A stretch of 64,000 nt of DNA from Natronococcus sp. A-GB1 (GTDB lineage Archaea > Halobacteriota > Halobacteria > Halobacteriales > Natrialbaceae): NCBI RefSeq assembly GCF_029688845.1, contig NZ_JARUKW010000006.1:62001-126000 (forward strand), given 5' to 3'. The translations under genes were made by a program, and so were the position numbers. This document shows positions 24,713-32,940 of this stretch, one piece after another; the first letter of the stretch is position 1, and every line of letters starts with the position of its first letter. The notes under the pieces are model-generated. The model saw nothing but the letters and a program-made list of their open reading frames with translations, did not search any database and was not told where the DNA came from.

Positions 24713-25758
24713 GCCGATACGATCTCGAGTATCGGTCGTTCTCGCTGTCGCTCGTCGAACCGCTCGAGACCGCCAGCGGCGCGATCGAGTCCCGAGACGG
24801 CTTCCTCGTCCGCGTAACCCGCACCGACGACGACGCCGTCGGCTACGGCGAGGCGACCCCGCTGCCGGGGTGGACCGAGTCGCTCGCGGACTGCGAGGCC
24901 GCCCTCGAGCGCGCGCAGACGGCGCTCGATTCCGACGAGGACGACGTCCTCGAGGCCGTTGACGAGGCCGTGGCCGCCCGGTACGGCGTCTCGCTCGCGC
25001 TGGCCGACCTCGAGGCCTCGAGCGAGTCGACCCCGCTGTACCGGTACTACAGCCCGGACGCGCTGGTCGCCCGGGTGCCGGTGAACGCGACCGTCGGCGA
25101 CGGCTCGACCGAGGACACCGTCGCCGCCGCCCGGGACGCCGTCGAGCGCGGCTTCGGCTGCTGTAAGCTCAAAGTCGGTCGCCGGAGCGTCGATGCCGAC
25201 GTCGAGCGGATGCGGCGGGTGCGGGAGGCCGTCGGTCCGGAGATCGAACTCCGGGCCGACGCGAACGGCGTCTGGGACTACGAGGAGGCGCTCGAGGCGA
25301 TCGAGGCCTTCGACGATCTCGAGGTCTCGCTCGTCGAACAGCCCCTGCCCGCGGGCGCCCTCGAGGGCCACGCCGACCTCCGGGGGCGGGGCGTCGGGAT
25401 CGGCCTCGACGAGGGGCTGCTCGAGCACGGCGTCGACGCGATCTGCGAGGCACAGGCCGCCGACGCCGTCGTCCTCAAGCCGATGGCGCTGGGCGGACTC
25501 GACGTCGCCCAGCAGGTCGCGACGTGGGTCGACCAGCTCGGCGTGACGCCGCTGGTGACGACGACGATCGACGGCGTCGTCGCCCGGGCCGGCGCCGTCC
25601 ACCTCGCGGCGTCGCTGCCCGATCCGCCGGCCTGTGGGCTGGCGACCGGCGACCTGCTCGCCGAGGACCTCGGCCGGGATCCCGTCCTGTTCGAGAACGG
25701 CGCGGCGGTCGTCCCCCAGGCCAAGGGGCTGGGCGTCGAGGGGGTGTGGACCGAGTGA
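24709..25758 (+). CDS. menC: o-Succinylbenzoate synthase MenC
   Basis: Enolase-superfamily dehydratase that makes o-succinylbenzoate from SHCHC. 349 residues. The catalytic set is visible: KxK in CCKLKVG, metal ligands Asp in RADANGVW, Glu in VEQPLP and Asp in GLDEGL, and the second Lys in VVLKPMALGG. Both ends overlap neighbours (ATGA with menA, GTGA with menE), so menA-menC-menE form a tightly coupled unit. Confidence 0.93.
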   Translation: MSRYDLEYRSFSLSLVEPLETASGAIESRDGFLVRVTRTDDDAVGYGEATPLPGWTESLADCEAALERAQTALDSDEDDVLEAVDEAVAARYGVSLALADLEASSESTPLYRYYSPDALVARVPVNATVGDGSTEDTVAAARDAVERGFGCCKLKVGRRSVDADVERMRRVREAVGPEIELRADANGVWDYEEALEAIEAFDDLEVSLVEQPLPAGALEGHADLRGRGVGIGLDEGLLEHGVDAICEAQAADAVVLKPMALGGLDVAQQVATWVDQLGVTPLVTTTIDGVVARAGAVHLAASLPDPPACGLATGDLLAEDLGRDPVLFENGAAVVPQAKGLGVEGVWTE

Positions 25759-27326
25759 GTCCCCTCGAGTGGCCCGCCCGGGACCTCGTGAGCCACCGCG
25801 TCGCCTCGACGTCCGGACGGACCGCCGTGATCGACGCCGGCGCCGACAAATCGTGGACGTTCCGCGAGCTCGACCGACGGGTCGAGACGGCCGCACGCGA
25901 GCTTCAGGAGCTCCTCGAGGTCCCCCGCGAGGACCGTCTCGGACTCCTGCTCGATACCCGGCCCGCGTTCGCGACGCTGTTTTTCGCCGCGATGCGACTC
26001 GGCACGACCGTCGTCCCGCTGAACGTCCGTGAGACGACCGCCGAACTGGCCGGGAAGGCCGAACGCACCGGGATCGACGCCATCGTCTGCGAGCACGAGA
26101 CGGAGGCGGCCGCCCTCGAGCTGGCCGACGCGCTCGAGGACGCTCCGACTCCGGTTCGTTCGGTCGACGAACCGACCTCGGGTCGGGTACGGACGCTGGC
26201 GGTCGGCGAGGAGCCGACACACGGCGAGTTCCGCCCTGCCGTCGAACCCGCCAAACTCGAGCCCGACGACGTCCAGCTGATCCTCTTTACTTCCGGCACC
26301 TCCGGCGAGCCGAAGGGAGTTCGGCTGACCGTCGGCAACCTCGTCGCCAGCGCGACCGCGTCGGCGTTTCGCCTCGGCGTCGACCGCGAGGACCGGTGGC
26401 TGTGCTGTCTCCCGATGTACCACATGGGCGGCCTCGCGCCCGTCGTCCGTTCGGCGCTGTACGGCACGCCCGTCGTGATCCAGCGGGAGTTCGGTCCACG
26501 GAGGACGGCGCGAGCCCTCGAGCGCTTCGAGGCCACCGGCGTCTCGCTGGTGCCGACGATGTGTACGCGCCTGCTCGAGGCCGGCTGGGAACCCCCAGAA
26601 CGGCTGCGGTTCGTCCTGCTGGGTGGTGCACCCGCCTCGAGCGAGTTGCTCGAGCGCTGCCGCGAGGCCGGCGTTCCGGTCCACCCGACCTACGGGATGA
26701 CCGAGACGGCCTCACAGATCGCCACCGCGACGCCCGCCGAGACCGAAACTCACGAGGGAACCGCGGGCCAGCCCCTGTTGTTCACCGACGTGACCGTCGT
26801 CGACGAGTCGGGCGAACCGGTTCCTCGGGGTGAGATTGGCGAGTTCGTCGTCTCCGGGCCCACGGTGACGCCGGGCTACCTCGAGGCCGAGCGGACCGAG
26901 GCGGCGTTCGGTGAGCGCGGGCTCCACACCGGCGACGTCGGCTACGCGGACGCCGACGGCCGGCTGTGGGTGCTCAACCGCCGGAGTGACCGGATCGTCA
27001 CCGGCGGGGAGAACGTCGATCCCGGCGCGGTCGCCGACGTCCTCCGGGGCCACCCCGCGGTCGCGGACGCGGCCGTCGTCGGCCTCGAGGATCCCGAGTG
27101 GGGCGAGCGCGTCGCTGCGCTGCTCGCTGCCGAGGCGGGATCCGTCGATCTCGAGTCGGTTCTCGGCCACTGCGACGACCACCTGGCAGGCTTCAAACGG
27201 CCGAAGACGATCGCCGTAGCCGAATCGTTACCGCGAACTCACTCGGGGACCGTCGACCGCGAGGTCGTCCGGACGCGGCTGCTCGAGTCGGGGACGGACG
27301 TCTCGACGTGGTCGCGCAGGGAGTGA
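25755..27326 (+). CDS. menE: o-Succinylbenzoate-CoA ligase MenE
   Basis: Adenylate-forming enzyme activating o-succinylbenzoate to its CoA ester. It starts at GTG 25755, overlapping the menC stop as GTGA. 523 residues. Core motifs: FTSGTSGEPKG (phosphate loop), PTYGMTETAS (adenine/Thr-Glu motif), TGDVGYADADGRLWVLNRRSDRI and GGENVDPG. The C-terminal A10 motif reads LPRTHSGTVDRE: Thr499 occupies the place of the catalytic Lys of the usual SGK, the residue that promotes adenylation in this superfamily. Either haloarchaeal enzymes use another residue or activity is altered. The gene context makes the MenE assignment firm. Confidence 0.92.
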   Translation: MSPLEWPARDLVSHRVASTSGRTAVIDAGADKSWTFRELDRRVETAARELQELLEVPREDRLGLLLDTRPAFATLFFAAMRLGTTVVPLNVRETTAELAGKAERTGIDAIVCEHETEAAALELADALEDAPTPVRSVDEPTSGRVRTLAVGEEPTHGEFRPAVEPAKLEPDDVQLILFTSGTSGEPKGVRLTVGNLVASATASAFRLGVDREDRWLCCLPMYHMGGLAPVVRSALYGTPVVIQREFGPRRTARALERFEATGVSLVPTMCTRLLEAGWEPPERLRFVLLGGAPASSELLERCREAGVPVHPTYGMTETASQIATATPAETETHEGTAGQPLLFTDVTVVDESGEPVPRGEIGEFVVSGPTVTPGYLEAERTEAAFGERGLHTGDVGYADADGRLWVLNRRSDRIVTGGENVDPGAVADVLRGHPAVADAAVVGLEDPEWGERVAALLAAEAGSVDLESVLGHCDDHLAGFKRPKTIAVAESLPRTHSGTVDREVVRTRLLESGTDVSTWSRRE

Positions 27327-27374
27327 GGCTCAATCGGACGCGAAGTTAAGACCCTCCCGTTCTTACCCCCGCCC

Positions 27375-28139
27375 GTGTGTACGCTCACGCTCGCCTGGCA
27401 GGTCTTCGACGACGCGCCGGTGGCGGTCGCCGCCAACCGCGACGAATCGCTCGAGCGCGAGTCCCTCCCGCCCGGCGTCTACCGCGATAGCCCCCGAGTG
27501 ATCGCGCCTCGAGACGCCGAGGCCGGCGGCACCTGGATCGGCGCCAACGAGCACGGCCTGTTCGTCGGGGTTACGAACCGCTGGGGAACGCCCGAGCTCG
27601 CCGCCGAGCGCTCTCGGGGACTGCTCGTTGCCGACGCCCTCGAGGCCGAGTCGGCAGCCGAGGCGACCGCACTCGTCGAAGAGGAGACCGCAGCACGGGA
27701 GTACGACGGTTTCTACCTCGTCCTCGCCGACGAGCGCGACGCGCTCTGCCTGCAGTGGAACGGCGCCCTCGAGCGAACCGACTTCGAGCCGGGGGTCCAC
27801 GTCGTTGTCAACGCCGCGGTCGACGACGACGTTCGCCTCCCGTCCGAGCGAACCGAGGCGGCCCGCGAACAGGCTCGAAACGCCCGCAGGGTGCGTCGAG
27901 AGCTGACCGTCGGCCGCGAGGAACAGGTCGACGACTGGCTCGAGCGGGCGGGCGGGGTCCTCGGCGACCACGACTACGGCGTCTGCGTCCACGGCGACGG
28001 CTACGGCACCCGCTCCTCGTCGCTGATCGCGCTCGGCGCGAACTCGCGGTACCTGTTCGCGCCGGGACCGCCCTGCGAGACGACCTACGAGCCCGTCGCC
28101 GCCGCGGCCTCCGATGGGAACCGCGAAGGGCACATTTAA
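27375..28139 (+). CDS. NRDE/TANGO2-family protein
   Basis: 254 residues from GTG 27375. The N-terminal MCTLTLAW (Cys2 as possible N-terminal nucleophile after Met removal) and VAANRDESLER match the NRDE family named after that motif. GGTWIGANEHGLFVGVTNR and SRGLLVADAL are also conserved. TANGO2 proteins are linked to lipid and haem handling in eukaryotes, but the biochemical role in archaea is unknown. It follows menE by 48 bases and may have its own promoter. Confidence 0.85.
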   Translation: MCTLTLAWQVFDDAPVAVAANRDESLERESLPPGVYRDSPRVIAPRDAEAGGTWIGANEHGLFVGVTNRWGTPELAAERSRGLLVADALEAESAAEATALVEEETAAREYDGFYLVLADERDALCLQWNGALERTDFEPGVHVVVNAAVDDDVRLPSERTEAAREQARNARRVRRELTVGREEQVDDWLERAGGVLGDHDYGVCVHGDGYGTRSSSLIALGANSRYLFAPGPPCETTYEPVAAAASDGNREGHI

Positions 28140-28164
28140 GCGGCTCGCTCCACCTGATACAGGT

Positions 28165-28212
28165 ATGCACGCACTTGCGCCCGTAGCGGCGAGCACGGGG
28201 TGGTCGCAGTGA
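28165..28212 (+). CDS. 15-residue leader ORF upstream of HTH regulator
   Basis: ATG 28165 opens a 15-codon frame (peptide MHALAPVAASTGWSQ) whose TGA at 28210-28212 overlaps a GTG at 28209, the probable start of the following HTH gene, as GTGA. A TATA-like TTTAAG (28135-28140) lies about 27 bases before the ATG, so the transcript would begin at or next to this ATG and the leader would be the first thing translated. Its position suggests translational coupling or a control peptide. No protein evidence is available, so it could also be chance. Confidence 0.45.
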   Translation: MHALAPVAASTGWSQ

Positions 28213-28559
28213 GCGTCTCCGAAATCGAGGCCGAGCTCTCCGCGGACGAGCGGGCCGGGCTCGAGCTCGTCCGCGACAGCGGAGGGATCCACCAGAGCGA
28301 CTTCTGGAAGGAACTCGACGTCTCCTCGCGGAAGGGGAGCCGGATCGTCGAATCGCTCGTCGAGAAGGGGCTGGTCGACCGGGAGGACACGATCTACAAC
28401 GGGCACAACACCTACTACATCACGCCGATCGCCCGCGACCTCGATTTTACGCTGCTGATGGCCGGCGACATGCTCTCGCCGTTTATCGGCGAGGACGAGG
28501 TCGACCCCAACAGCGACGCCTTCTCGCAGTGGATCATGAACCTCGCCTACGAGGAGTGA
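28209..28559 (+). CDS. Winged-helix transcription regulator (MarR/Lrp-like HTH)
   Basis: 116 residues if started at GTG 28209 (another GTG at 28200 adds three residues). Residues 12-70 contain a winged helix: AGLELVRDSGGIHQSDFWKELDVSSRKGSRIVESLVEKGLVDRE, where the second helix-turn-helix pair is clear, followed by a beta wing (YNGHNTYYITP). The C-terminal 40 residues may form a dimer helix. No ligand domain. Such short HTH proteins are abundant in haloarchaea; the target is unknown. Confidence 0.8.
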   Translation: MSVSEIEAELSADERAGLELVRDSGGIHQSDFWKELDVSSRKGSRIVESLVEKGLVDREDTIYNGHNTYYITPIARDLDFTLLMAGDMLSPFIGEDEVDPNSDAFSQWIMNLAYEE

Positions 28560-28577
28560 CGGCCCTCGAGGACTCGC

Positions 28578-28991
28578 TTAGCCGTCTCGTTCGAAGCGCT
28601 CGATAAGCACGAACGGCTCTTTCTCGCGGTTCGTCGCCGACGGTTCGCCGACGATCGCCTCGAGCAGCCGCCGGTGAACGTCTCGGGCCGCCCGCCGTTC
28701 GGCGACCTCGAGGCCGTGGCGCTCTCCAATTCCGGTCCAGAACCCCGACTCGAGCCACAGCACCGTTTCGTCGTTCGACCGGTAGCAAACGTCGCGATCC
28801 GGGAGCGTGCCGTCGATCGCGGACTGCCGGCCGCTGAGCTGAACCCGGGCGAGCACGGCGACGAGCTGTGGGCGCGAGACGGGAGTCTCGAGCGCAACGG
28901 CGTCGACGGTCTCACCGAAGTACGCCGCGACGAGATCGCAGGCTCGAGCGAACTCGTCGAACCGAACCGCCTCGTCTGCCGTGAGCTTCAT
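28578..28991 (-). CDS. Conserved haloarchaeal hypothetical protein
   Basis: 137 residues, mainly helical, with a DETVLWLESGFWTGIGERHG stretch and a basic helix (ERRAARDVHRRLLEAIVGE). No recognised domain or catalytic motif. It stands alone between the convergent HTH regulator gene and gatA. Regular haloarchaeal codon usage supports it as a real gene. Function unknown. Confidence 0.6.
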   Translation of the reverse strand: MKLTADEAVRFDEFARACDLVAAYFGETVDAVALETPVSRPQLVAVLARVQLSGRQSAIDGTLPDRDVCYRSNDETVLWLESGFWTGIGERHGLEVAERRAARDVHRRLLEAIVGEPSATNREKEPFVLIERFERDG

Positions 28992-29063
28992 TGGAATCGA
29001 CCGGCGACGCGCCGATAGGTCACCAGTTGTCAGCGGGTTAGCAAAAAGCTGCGGGCCGATCGC

Positions 29064-30335
29064 TTACTCGAGAGCGCTCGCGGTCCGGATCAGTCGCTCC
29101 TCGCCGAAGGCGGGACCGACGAGTTGGAGTCCGACAGGGAGACCGTCGGTCTCGCCTGCGGGAACCGAGATTGCCGGCAGGTCGGCGAGGTTGACCGGGA
29201 CGGTGTTGGCGTCGGCGAGGTACATCTGGAGGGGATCCTCGAGGCTCTCGCCGCGCTCGAACGGCGGCACGGGCATCGTCGGCGAGGCGAGCACGTCGGC
29301 CTCCTCGAGGGCCTCGTCGAAGTCCTGCTTGACCCAGGCCCGGGCGTCCTGGGCCTTCTTGTAGTACTTGTCGTGGTACCCCGCCGAGAGGGCGTAGGTG
29401 CCGAGCAGGATCCGGCGTTTGACCTCGTCGCCGAACCCCTCCCTGCGGGCCTGCGCGAAGGTCTCGTTCCAGTTGCCGTCGGCGTCGGCGTCGTGTCCGT
29501 ACCGCACCCCGTCGAACCGGGCGAGGTTCGAGGAGGCCTCCGACATCGCGATCACGTAGTAGGCCTCGACGGCGTGCTCGACCGACGGCAGCGAGACCTC
29601 ACGGTACTCCGCGCCCTGCGCCTCGAGATCGGCGATGGCATCCCAGAACGTCTCGACGACGCCCTCGTCGGCACCCTCGAGCAACTCGGTGGGGACGCCG
29701 ATCGTGAGCCCGTCGACGTCGCCCGTCGCGGCGTCGGCGTAGGTCGCACCCTCGAGTTGCGGCTCGCGGGTCGTCGCGTCCCGCTCGTCGTTCCCCGCGA
29801 CGACGTCAAGCAACGCGGCGGCGTCCTCGACGGTGTTTGCGAACGGGCCGATCTGCTCTAAGCTGTTGCCGTAGGCGACGAGTCCGTACCGCGAGACCAG
29901 GCCGTACGTCGGCTTGATGCCGACGACGCCACAGAAAGCGGCGGGACAGCGGATCGATCCACCGGTGTCGGAGCCAAGCGCGAGGTCGGCCTCGCCGGCG
30001 GCGACGGCGGCGGCGGAGCCACCGGAGGAACCGCCCGGAACCCGCCCCGGCGCGGCCGGGTTCTCGGTCGCGCCGAAGTGCGACGTTTCGGTCGTCGACC
30101 CCATCCCGAACTCGTCCATGTTGGCCTTGCCGACGATCGTCGCGCCGGCCTCCTTGAGCCGCGAAACTGCGGTCGCGTCGTAGGGGGGGACATACTCCTC
30201 GAGCATCCGCGATCCACAGGTCGTCCGGACGCCTTCGGTGGATATGTTGTCCTTGACGGCGACGCTCTTCCCTGCAAGGGGGCCGTCGTCGTCGCCCTCG
30301 ATCGTCTCCTCGGTAATGAAGACGTTCTCGCTCAT
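29064..30335 (-). CDS. gatA: Asp-tRNA(Asn)/Glu-tRNA(Gln) amidotransferase subunit A
   Basis: Amidase subunit that releases ammonia from glutamine for tRNA-bound Asp or Glu. 423 residues. The Ser-cisSer-Lys triad is in SVAVKDNI (Lys), PGGSSGGSAAAVA (Ser) and LGSDTGGSIR (nucleophile Ser), with the amidase signature complete. The start ATG 30335 overlaps the gatC stop, so C and A are co-translated. gatB is not in the window, which is common in haloarchaea. Confidence 0.95.
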   Translation of the reverse strand: MSENVFITEETIEGDDDGPLAGKSVAVKDNISTEGVRTTCGSRMLEEYVPPYDATAVSRLKEAGATIVGKANMDEFGMGSTTETSHFGATENPAAPGRVPGGSSGGSAAAVAAGEADLALGSDTGGSIRCPAAFCGVVGIKPTYGLVSRYGLVAYGNSLEQIGPFANTVEDAAALLDVVAGNDERDATTREPQLEGATYADAATGDVDGLTIGVPTELLEGADEGVVETFWDAIADLEAQGAEYREVSLPSVEHAVEAYYVIAMSEASSNLARFDGVRYGHDADADGNWNETFAQARREGFGDEVKRRILLGTYALSAGYHDKYYKKAQDARAWVKQDFDEALEEADVLASPTMPVPPFERGESLEDPLQMYLADANTVPVNLADLPAISVPAGETDGLPVGLQLVGPAFGEERLIRTASALE

Positions 30336-30610
30336 GAGACGTTCGGCCCCTTGAAGTAGCCGTCCTCCGTTTCGGGTGCGTTCCGCAGCGCCGCCTCCCG
30401 GTCCAGTGAGTCGCGTTCCTCGTCGGGCCGCATCACGTTCGTGAGGTCGGCCTCGCGGTCGACCTCGGGCACCTCGTCGAGGCTGTCGAAGTACTCGAGG
30501 ACGTCCGCGAACTGTCGGGTGAACTGGTCGACCTCCTCGTCGGTCAGGTCGACGCGAGCCAGCTCCGCGACGTGGCGGACCTCCTCGGCACTGACGGCGT
30601 CGTCGGTCAT
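30332..30610 (-). CDS. gatC: Amidotransferase subunit C
   Basis: A 92-residue scaffold subunit that wraps GatA and GatB. It opens VSAEEVRHVAELARVDLTDEE with the family pattern, and the C-terminal REAALRNAPETEDGYFKGPNV is the conserved tail inserting between the other subunits. Start ATG 30610. Upstream is the divergent promoter region shared with tfb. Confidence 0.93.
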   Translation of the reverse strand: MTDDAVSAEEVRHVAELARVDLTDEEVDQFTRQFADVLEYFDSLDEVPEVDREADLTNVMRPDEERDSLDREAALRNAPETEDGYFKGPNVS

Positions 30611-30684
30611 ACCAGATCCCACCGGCCTCCGGAGAGTAAGGGTTTCGATACCGCGGGAACGGCGATCGGTGTCTCCCGCCCATC

Positions 30685-30699
30685 GTAATCGCGTATTAC
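30685..30699 (-). promoter_or_regulatory. Dyad at probable gatCA promoter
   Basis: GTAAT-CGCGT-ATTAC is a perfect 5-bp inverted repeat over the AT-rich element that would be the TATA box (TAATACG on the - strand) about 85 bases before the gatC ATG. A start site near 30668 would give a leader of roughly 58 bases. Role inferred from position. Confidence 0.4.
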
Positions 30700-30722
30700 C
30701 GTTCGGGCGCGGCAAGGACGAT

Positions 30723-30739
30723 CGGAGTACTTAACTCCG
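30723..30739 (+). promoter_or_regulatory. Dyad across the TATA box of tfb
   Basis: CGGAGTACTTAACTCCG is a perfect 6-bp inverted repeat with a 5-base centre, and its centre (ACTTAA) is the likely TATA element of the tfb gene (ATG at 30804, leader about 45-50 bases). A repressor or TFB/TBP-related autoregulation could act here. It is a sequence observation only. Confidence 0.45.
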
Positions 30740-30803
30740 TCGAATCCTTGAAGCGGGAACGGAAACGGTCTCCGGTCGGCACACCGGCCGGATTCTCCCC
30801 ACG

Positions 30804-31778
30804 ATGACAGACTCACGAATCCGACCCCGGAGCGACGAGCGACGCTCGAGCGAGCGTGAGGAGTCGACCGAACAGGACGAACGCGAGCGGTGTCCCGAAT
30901 GCGGCGGCCGGCTGCGCTCCGACAGCGAACACGCCGAGACGGTATGTCAGGACTGCGGGCTCGTCGTCGACGAGGGCGAGATCGACCGCGGCCCCGAGTG
31001 GCGCGCCTTCGACTCAAGCGAGAAAGACGAGAAGTCCCGTGTCGGCGCCCCGACGACGAACATGATGCACGACCAGGGACTGTCGACGAACATCGGCTGG
31101 CAGGACAAGGACGCCTACGGCCGCTCGCTCTCGAGCCGCCAGCGCCAGAAGATGCAGCGTCTTCGCACCTGGAACGAGCGCTTCCGCACCCGCGACTCCA
31201 AGGAACGCAACCTCAAGCAGGCCCTCGGCGAGATCGACCGCATGGCCAGTGCACTCGGCCTCCCCGAGAACGTCCGCGAGACAGCAAGCGTCATCTACCG
31301 GCGGGCCCTCGAGGAGGACCTCTTACCGGGGCGCTCGATCGAGGGCGTCGCCACTTCTGCGCTGTACGCCGCGGCTCGCCAGGCCGGTACTCCTCGTAGC
31401 CTCGACGAGATCGCTGCGGTGTCACGGGTCGAGAAGGACGAGATCGCCCGCACCTACCGCTACGTGATCCGCGAGCTGGGCCTCGAGGTTCAGCCCGCCG
31501 ACCCCGAGAGCTACGTGCCCCGATTCGCGAGCGAGCTCGAACTCTCCGACGAGACCGAACGGCGTGCCCGACAGCTCCTCCAGACGGCCAAGGAGGAGGG
31601 GGTTCACTCGGGGAAGTCGCCGGTCGGGCTCGCGGCCGCCGCCGTCTACGCCGCGGCCCTGCTCACCAACGAGAAGGTCACACAGAACGACGTCAGCGAG
31701 GTCGCCAGCATCTCCGAAGTGACGATTCGGAACCGGTACCACGAGCTGCTCGAGGCCGAGGGCGGCGCGCCGGTCTGA
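30804..31778 (+). CDS. tfb: Transcription initiation factor TFB
   Basis: Archaeal TFIIB homologue recruiting RNA polymerase to TBP-bound promoters. 324 residues: zinc ribbon CPECGG...CQDCGLVVDEGEID (about 30-60), the B-reader/linker region with GAPTTNMMHDQGLSTNIGW, then two cyclin-like repeats (about 125-215 and 225-318) ending with a recognisable HTH (TQNDVSEVASISEVTIRNRYHE) that reads the BRE. Haloarchaea encode several TFBs; which paralogue this is cannot be told. All core elements are present. Confidence 0.95.
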   Translation: MTDSRIRPRSDERRSSEREESTEQDERERCPECGGRLRSDSEHAETVCQDCGLVVDEGEIDRGPEWRAFDSSEKDEKSRVGAPTTNMMHDQGLSTNIGWQDKDAYGRSLSSRQRQKMQRLRTWNERFRTRDSKERNLKQALGEIDRMASALGLPENVRETASVIYRRALEEDLLPGRSIEGVATSALYAAARQAGTPRSLDEIAAVSRVEKDEIARTYRYVIRELGLEVQPADPESYVPRFASELELSDETERRARQLLQTAKEEGVHSGKSPVGLAAAAVYAAALLTNEKVTQNDVSEVASISEVTIRNRYHELLEAEGGAPV

Positions 31779-31889
31779 GGGCGCTCCGTGGAATCGGGAC
31801 GGGCCGTTGAGGCGCTCGAGGGGAGTTCGGCGCTCGGCGCGTTTTCCGCGACCAGTACGTAAATCAGCCGTCGGCTCGCATCGTCGCCC

Positions 31890-32804
31890 GTGCAGACGAC
31901 ACCATCGCCCCTCGAGACGGACGCCTCGCTGCTCGCGTTCGACGGCGCGCGATCGACCTCGCGGGTCGTCAACGGACTCAGAGAACACGTCGTCGTGGCC
32001 GGCGAGGCGGACGACCCCCTCGTCGTCCTGCTACACGGGTTTCCCGAGTTCTGGTACGAGTGGCGCGAACAGATCGAGCCGCTGGTCGAGGCCGGCTACC
32101 GCGTCGTCGTCCCCGACCAGCGGGGGTACAACCTGAGCGAGAAACCCCGAAAGGCCCGAGCGTATCAGCTCCGGGATCTCTCACGGGACGTCGCCGATCT
32201 GATCGCGAGCGAGGGTCGGGAGCGCGCCCACGTCGTCGGCCACGACTGGGGCGGCGTCGTCGCCTGGGACCTCGCGCGTCGCTACCCCGACCGGGTCGAC
32301 CACCTCGGGATCATCAACGCACCCCATCCGACCGTCTACCGCCGACAGCTCCGGTCGAACCTCGAGCAACTCCGTCGAAGCTGGTACGCGATGGCGTTTC
32401 AGCTCCCGTGGCTGCCCGAACGACTCTGCCGGTACGACGACTTTCGCCTCCTCGAGCGGGCCCTCCGGGACACCGCGGCTGAGGGGACGTTCACCGAGCG
32501 GGAGCTGACCCACTACCGACGGGCCTGGGCCCGCGAGGGCGCGCTGACGGGCTCGCTGAACTGGTACCGGGCGATGGCGCGACATCCGCCCGAGGCGTCG
32601 CGGGATCGAGTCGAGCAGCCGACGCTCGTAATCTGGGGCGAGGCCGACAACGCGTTCGTTCCGGAACTGGGCCCGGCGAGCGTCCGGTTCTGTGATCGGG
32701 GACGTCTCGAGCGCCTGCCGGAGACGAGCCACTGGGTGCCCCACGAACGGCCGGCCCGGACGACCGAGCTGCTGTGTGACCACCTCGACGGGAGCGAGGA
32801 CTGA
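31890..32804 (+). CDS. Alpha/beta hydrolase, epoxide-hydrolase-like
   Basis: 304 residues starting at GTG 31890. HGFPEFWYEWREQ is the oxyanion-hole motif of epoxide hydrolases and haloalkane dehalogenases. GHDWGGVVAWDLA carries the nucleophilic Asp, PTLVIWGEADNAF the acid, and TSHWVPHERP the catalytic His. A helical cap lies at about 140-225. With Asp as nucleophile an epoxide or haloalkane is the expected substrate. MenH in the men pathway is also an alpha/beta hydrolase but uses Ser, so this is not an obvious MenH. Confidence 0.88.
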   Translation: MQTTPSPLETDASLLAFDGARSTSRVVNGLREHVVVAGEADDPLVVLLHGFPEFWYEWREQIEPLVEAGYRVVVPDQRGYNLSEKPRKARAYQLRDLSRDVADLIASEGRERAHVVGHDWGGVVAWDLARRYPDRVDHLGIINAPHPTVYRRQLRSNLEQLRRSWYAMAFQLPWLPERLCRYDDFRLLERALRDTAAEGTFTERELTHYRRAWAREGALTGSLNWYRAMARHPPEASRDRVEQPTLVIWGEADNAFVPELGPASVRFCDRGRLERLPETSHWVPHERPARTTELLCDHLDGSED

Positions 32805-32871
32805 GCTCGACAGCCGTCGAAACCGGTCGTACTCCACGACATTTAGCGGGAGCACGCCCGTATGTTCCATT

Positions 32872-32893
32872 CCCACGCGATAGGAATCGTGGG
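32872..32893 (+). other. Hairpin in the leader of the Bat-type regulator gene
   Basis: CCCACG (32872-32877) pairs perfectly with CGTGGG (32888-32893) around a 10-base loop. An alternative pairing ATTCC (32869-32873)/GGAAT (32883-32887) overlaps it, so the two stems exclude each other. A TATA-like ATTTAG at 32841-32846 predicts an RNA starting just before this structure and about 70 bases of leader before ATG 32941. A regulatory role is inferred. Confidence 0.4.
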
Positions 32894-32940
32894 GGATATC
32901 TTGCTCCCGTGTCCCATAGGTTCTACCCGAACTGGTTCGC

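Noticed and set aside
31890-32804. Alpha/beta hydrolase considered as the missing MenH
   Set aside because: The nucleophile position in GHDWGG is Asp, as in epoxide hydrolases, whereas MenH uses Ser.
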